64,000 nt of DNA from Conus ventricosus (Eukaryota; Mollusca; Gastropoda; Neogastropoda; Conidae): the NCBI GenBank assembly GCA_018398815.1, contig CM031604.1, positions 49,192,210 through 49,256,209 on the forward strand. Direction: 5' to 3'. The notes beneath the pieces are model-generated. The model did no database searches and was not told where the DNA came from. It was given only the letters and a program-made list of their open reading frames with translations. Made by a program: the position numbers and the translations under genes. This document shows positions 60,301 to 64,000 of the stretch, piece by piece (positions within the stretch are counted from its first letter, which is position 1; every line of letters starts with the position of its first letter).

Positions 60301-61250
60301 CAAAACCCTTGGGCGTTTTTAAAAACCCTTTAAAATTACCGCGCATTTTTTTCACAATGGCGAAAGGGTATTTAAGGCATAACAACAAGCAAAAAAATCA
60401 ATTTTTTTCAAAAGAAACAATTTTTACAAACTAATTGGATTAATCCCTTAAAGCATTTAGGCCCATAGGGGTTTTAAAAACACTGAACAAGTTTTAACAG
60501 AGGGCATGATAAAAACAAAAAAAGGGTTGATTAATTCTGTTTTTAAAAATATGGGCAGTTAAACTTTAAGAAAAAAAAACCCCTCTTTTTTCAAATTTAT
60601 TTTTTGGACAACGGGGTTTTGGAAAAAAAAATATTTATCCTCGCCTGGGAAAAAAACCTTTAAACGTTAAAATTTTGATCATATTTTAAATTTCTGCCCA
60701 ACACTTAAATGGAACAAAGCAAATCATAATGAAGGTTTTTATGGACAGATGATGGGCAAAATTTTTGTTGGGTCCTAGCAAAAAACGAGTGAGGGTTTTG
60801 AACAGTTTTAAAAGACGGTTTTTAAGGAAACCCGCATATTTTTTATAGATACTGTTTTGGGGAGAAAGAGGGCTATTAAAAAAAAAATACTTTTTCAAAA
60901 CTGGCTTTCAGTGGGGAAAACATGCCCGGGGTAATGTTGGATTTTTTTGCCAAAAAAAATTTAAATCCCCGGTTTTTTAAAAGACTTTAGGGGAACATTA
61001 AAGACTGTAGTTTTTTTTTTCACATTGGAAAACAGAGGGCTCATTTGAAAAATTTTTTGCGCGGGAAAAAGATTTATTGAAAATGATCAGGAAAAAAATA
61101 GGATTAAACAAAAAAAGGGAAAAATGAAAAATTTTGTAAATTAGTATTTAAAAAAGGGTAACCCCGCACAGTTTTGTTTGGGGTTTTTAGATAATCGTTT
61201 TTTTTTTGGGTTTTTGACGGCTTACTTGCAGAGAACAGTAATATGCGCTT
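54300..61250. other. Polinton right arm, unreadable (about 7 kb)
   Basis: Very high rate of run-length and neighbour-base errors. Short coherent pieces survive. On the -: HMLISGASTISAFLSQGKSV (about 54820-54765) and PIYFDADQILLQIS (about 56258-56217). On the +: a membrane-like FVILVILGLAVLSKYL (about 58515-58562), KVPQSCINLLNHVHLGEQAL (about 59370) and HNEGFYGQMMGKIFVG (about 60727). In the family this space usually codes for packaging ATPase, cysteine protease and two capsid proteins; none could be identified. Confidence 0.6.
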
Positions 61251-61254
61251 GCGT

Positions 61255-61476
61255 TGGGGGTGGTGGGGTGTGTGGGGTGTGTCTGCCCGCCCTCTGTCTG
61301 TCGGGGGGTCCCCCTCTCTCTGTCTCTCCTTTTTCCCGTTCCCGTCTGCCGGGGATTCTTTTCCCCTTTTTCTTCCCCCCCAACCCGGAAAAGGTGGCTT
61401 TAAAGGCCCCTTTTGCCCAAAAAAACTCCGGGGGTGAAGCAAGGGATCAGGGTTGGGAAAATGTGTTTTCCCCCTC
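61255..61476 (-). repeat. Polinton right terminal inverted repeat (noisy)
   Basis: Read on the - strand from 61476 it gives GAGGGGGAAAACACATTTTC, then TTTTTTTGGGC, GGCCTTTAAAGCCACC and finally GGCGGGCAGACACAC, the same order as the left end. Differences are the run-length type seen throughout this zone. Confidence 0.8.
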
Positions 61477-61482
61477 GCTTTA
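61477..61482. repeat. Target-site duplication of the Polinton, right copy (GCTTTA)
   Basis: Pairs with GCTTA at 45570-45574 and continues directly into LINE-D endonuclease sequence (TTGGAA). Confidence 0.78.
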
Positions 61483-61872
61483 TTGGAAAAAATTTTTTTT
61501 TGTGACTGTTTGCTGTGTAATGAAGAAATGATGCTTTTAGTAAAAAATGGGGACTTAAAAAGGTAAAAACCTCTAACTTTTTTAGTGATTTTTTTATCTA
61601 AAAGGGGTGTGATTATAAAAAACAACATTTTTTGGGGGTCCTTTTTAACTTGGGAAAAAAATTTTTGGGAAAAACCATGTGGTTTAAAAACTATGCAAAA
61701 GTTACTCAACATGTGCACTGTTTTTAAAACCCGTGTATTTTTAATGGGTTTCGTGGGCAGGGGACCTTCAGGCATTGCACGTAATTTTCGGATAAGGGAG
61801 CAGTGGGAAATGATTATTTTTTTTGTGTCGAATGATTTTGTTTTCCCAAACATTTTGAAGCAGTAGAATTTA

Positions 61873-62508
61873 ATGTGTCTGACAGGGTTTGAATCTGATC
61901 ATTTGCCTTTAGAGTTTTGTATTCATTTCCCTAAGAATAATAAGATATGTTCAAAAGATAATAGTAATGTTCAGGTTTTGGAAAAGTTTATATGGGACGA
62001 AGCCCACAGCAGTATGTTCATAGACAACATCTGTTCAAATGAAATGCAAATTCAGTTTGAAATGGCGATCACTTTGATTGATGAAAATATTAACGAGGCA
62101 CTTGAGCTTTTTAATCATTGTATAAAAAGTGCAGCAGACTTCATGATGAAACAGGTACACATTGGTAAGGGCGTGAAAGAGGACGACTGGTATGATAATG
62201 AATGTCGTGTGGCCAAAAGAACTGTACGCAATTTGTTGAACAAATTTAAGCGTACATTGTCTCCACCCGATCGCACTTCTTTATGTATAGCAAGGCGCGA
62301 ATATAAACACTTGTTAAAGAGAAAAGAGAAGCAGTTCAATGACACTTTGCTCAATAATTTATTAACTTCGGTAAATAGTCAACAGGAATTCTGGAAATCT
62401 GTGCGTAAAATTTCCAAGACAAGAAGGCAGCCTTTGAATGATAATATTAGCATAAACGATTGGTATGTACATTTTAAAGAATTGTTAGAAAGAAAAAGAC
62501 AAATTTGA
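61873..62508 (+). pseudogene. LINE-D ORF2: end of endonuclease and linker
   Basis: An open stretch of 211 codons beginning within the endonuclease (SDHLPLEFCI) and continuing through the Lys-rich linker with DEAHSSMFIDN, DDWYDNECRVAKR and EFWKSVRKISK, matched in LINE-A by AWFDGECWIKR and VFWKTVRSLTK. Ends in a frameshift near 62500. Confidence 0.85.
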
Positions 62509-62639
62509 TAATGATCTGATTCAGGGAGTAGATATTAGTAACCAACGTGCTTTTGGAAATCGTTTATAGTGCTATAAACAATGACGATGTTGTAATGACG
62601 ATGATGATGAATCCGACGATAGTGATAGTGAAAGTGATT

Positions 62640-63700
62640 TGAATCAGCCTATCTCAGCAGAAGAAATTTTGAGCGCTTTAAAGACACTTAAAAATCGCAA
62701 GGCGGCTGGACCTGAATAAAATTATAGGGGAATTTATCAAAAATGCTTCCAAATCAAACTTAGTAATGGAATTTTTTGTTAAATTTTTCAATTCCCTGTT
62801 TAATAGAGGCATATACCCTGAAAGCTGGTGTGAATCAATTGTTTTACCATTATATAAAAAGGGTGATGTTATGAATCCAAATAACTACAGAGAATTTCGC
62901 TGTGTAATGTATGTAGTAAATTGTATAGTACAATTATTTAATAAAAGACTTCAAGTTTGGGTTGAGGATAATAACATACAGGCGAATTTCAAGCTGGATT
63001 TAAACAAAATCATTCCACAATAGACCATATGTTCACATTATTAGCTTTTGTTCAAAACAGTTTTGTCTGAATCGTAAATTGTATGTTGCTTTCATCGATT
63101 TTGAGAAAGCCTTTGATTCTATTAATAGAACTATACTTTGGCCTATTTTGTTAAAAAACGGAATTCATGGAAAGATGATAAATGTATTATGTGTATGTAT
63201 GACCATGTAAAGGCAAGGGTGCGATGTGGTGCTGCTTTAACAGATTATATCAACTGTACATCTGGTGTTAAGCAGGGTGATGTTTGCAGCCCAGTTTGTT
63301 TTCTTTATTTATTAATGAGTTGACTTCCAAAGTCAAGCTCTGGAAAGCATGGTGCCCATTTTGTAAATGATGTTCTTGAAATATTCATTTTACTTCTTGC
63401 TGATGACGTTGCATTAATATCAGAGACTGTAATAGGCCCTCAAACTCAGTTGAATAGTTTGCAAAGGGCAGCTGATTCACTCCAGTTAAAAGTAAATATG
63501 AGTAAGAGTAACATAATTGTTTTCAGAAAAGGCGGTTATCTCGCTGCTAGAGAAAAAATGGACATACAATGCAATACATATGCTGTTGTAAATGTATATA
63601 AGTACTTAGGGATATATTTCTCTACGAGATTAAGTTTCACTTTTGCGTGTAAACATATTGCTTGCAGAGCAAAAACGCATTGCTATGTATTATGAAGAAA
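62640..63700 (+). pseudogene. LINE-D ORF2 reverse transcriptase (broken)
   Basis: RT blocks in order: ILSALKTLKNRKAAGPE (about 62668), LYKKGDVMNPNNYR (about 62848), FIDFEKAFDS (about 63094), SGVKQGDVCSPVCF (about 63260) and LLADDVALIS (63392-63421), where the usual Phe before Ala-Asp-Asp is Leu. Frames change at least four times. Motifs parallel LINE-A one for one. Confidence 0.88.
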
Positions 63701-64000
63701 TTGTCGATGCTTAACAATGAATCTCTTGCCTTGTTTTGAAATTGTTTGATGCTAAAATCCTGCCTATGTTACAGTATGGGGCTGAACTGTGGGTCTTGAT
63801 GCTGGAGCTGCACAATGCGAAAAGGTTCATTTATTTGCTTTAAAAAAGTTTTTAGGTGTCTCACCACAAACACCAAATGATCTTGTGTATGGTGAGACTG
63901 ACAGATACCCCATATCATTGCACTCCACTGTTAAATGTGTCAAGTACTGGTTAAAACTAACTCAGATGGCTGAACGTAGATTGCCTCATAAAGCGTATAA
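63700..64000 (+). pseudogene. LINE-D ORF2 C-terminal region (cut by window end)
   Basis: KILPMLQYGAE, ALKKFLGVSPQTPNDLVYGE and KYWLKLTQMAERRLPHKAY match the equivalent LINE-A blocks at 7490-7740. The downstream Cys/His end and the 3' tail lie beyond the window. Confidence 0.85.

Larger units (their letters stand above)
45575..61476. mobile_element. Polinton/Maverick (adintovirus-like) element inserted in LINE-D
   Basis: A self-synthesizing virus-like DNA transposon of about 15.9 kb. Evidence: inverted ends of roughly 190-220 bp, a 6-bp-type target duplication, a retroviral-type integrase and a protein-primed family B DNA polymerase, the two hallmark genes. Length fits the 15-20 kb norm. Small membrane-protein frames lie left of the integrase. 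About 7 kb on the right (54.3-61.25 kb) is so error-rich that packaging ATPase, protease and capsid genes could not be read. Its insertion splits the LINE-D endonuclease, so it is younger than that LINE copy. Confidence 0.9.
61477..64000 (+). mobile_element. LINE-D, 3' part (endonuclease end, reverse transcriptase)
   Basis: Continues the endonuclease interrupted at 45574: DYFF-like sequence and then ESDHLPLEFCI (about 61889), the terminal SDH motif. The sequence becomes clean from about 61860. Linker, RT and the start of the C-terminal region follow. The element runs off the window end, matching LINE-A around 7700. Confidence 0.88.

Overview
This is animal nuclear DNA. It has a gene split by long introns, many mini- and microsatellites, several non-LTR retrotransposons (LINEs), and one large virus-like DNA transposon. 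The receptor and the 2A-bearing LINE suggest a lophotrochozoan, most likely a mollusc; that is an impression, not a tested placement.

Layout. Positions 1-1260 are a 33-bp minisatellite. A rhodopsin-family GPCR gene on the + strand fills about 1.9-24.3 kb. Its three coding exons are 1951-2502 (TM1-TM3), 16720-17057 (TM4-TM5) and 22953-23469 (TM6-TM7 and tail). Splice phases agree, and a possible poly(A) signal lies at 24252. Intron 1 (14.2 kb) holds a LINE (3890-12397) with an antisense CR1/L2-type LINE nested in it (8146-11776), a 2.1-kb minisatellite (12.8-14.97 kb) and a C/T-rich minisatellite running almost to the exon 2 acceptor. Intron 2 holds a decayed L1/Tx1-type LINE on the - strand. 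From 24.3 to 36 kb I see no gene: there are minisatellites (notably a 39-bp array of about 37 units at 30011-31445), microsatellites and a foldback element near 35.6-35.86 kb.

The most interesting region is 38.7-64 kb. A LINE of the same broad type as the intron 1 LINE starts before 44.0 kb. Its ORF1 begins with a 2A-like ribosome-skipping motif followed by a coiled coil and an L1-type region. Its endonuclease frame is cut at 45574 and resumes at 61477. The cut is filled by a 15.9-kb element (45575-61476) with inverted ends of about 190-220 bp, flanked by GCTTA / GCTTTA, which fits a 6-bp target-site duplication. Inside are a retroviral-type integrase (+), a protein-primed family B DNA polymerase (-, convergent with the integrase) and several small membrane proteins. 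This is a Polinton/Maverick (adintovirus-like) element. About 7 kb of its right half is too error-rich to assign, so I could not find capsid, ATPase or protease genes.

Assembly quality matters. Bases 38729-43000 are an error-rich second copy of 44001-48512, on either side of a gap of exactly 1000 N, and both copies carry the same insertion junction. I read this as an unmerged overlap rather than a real duplication. Stretches near 36.0-43.0, 51.4-52.2 and 53.2-61.8 kb show the same noise (neighbour-base substitutions, run-length errors), so frameshifts there cannot be taken as real inactivation.
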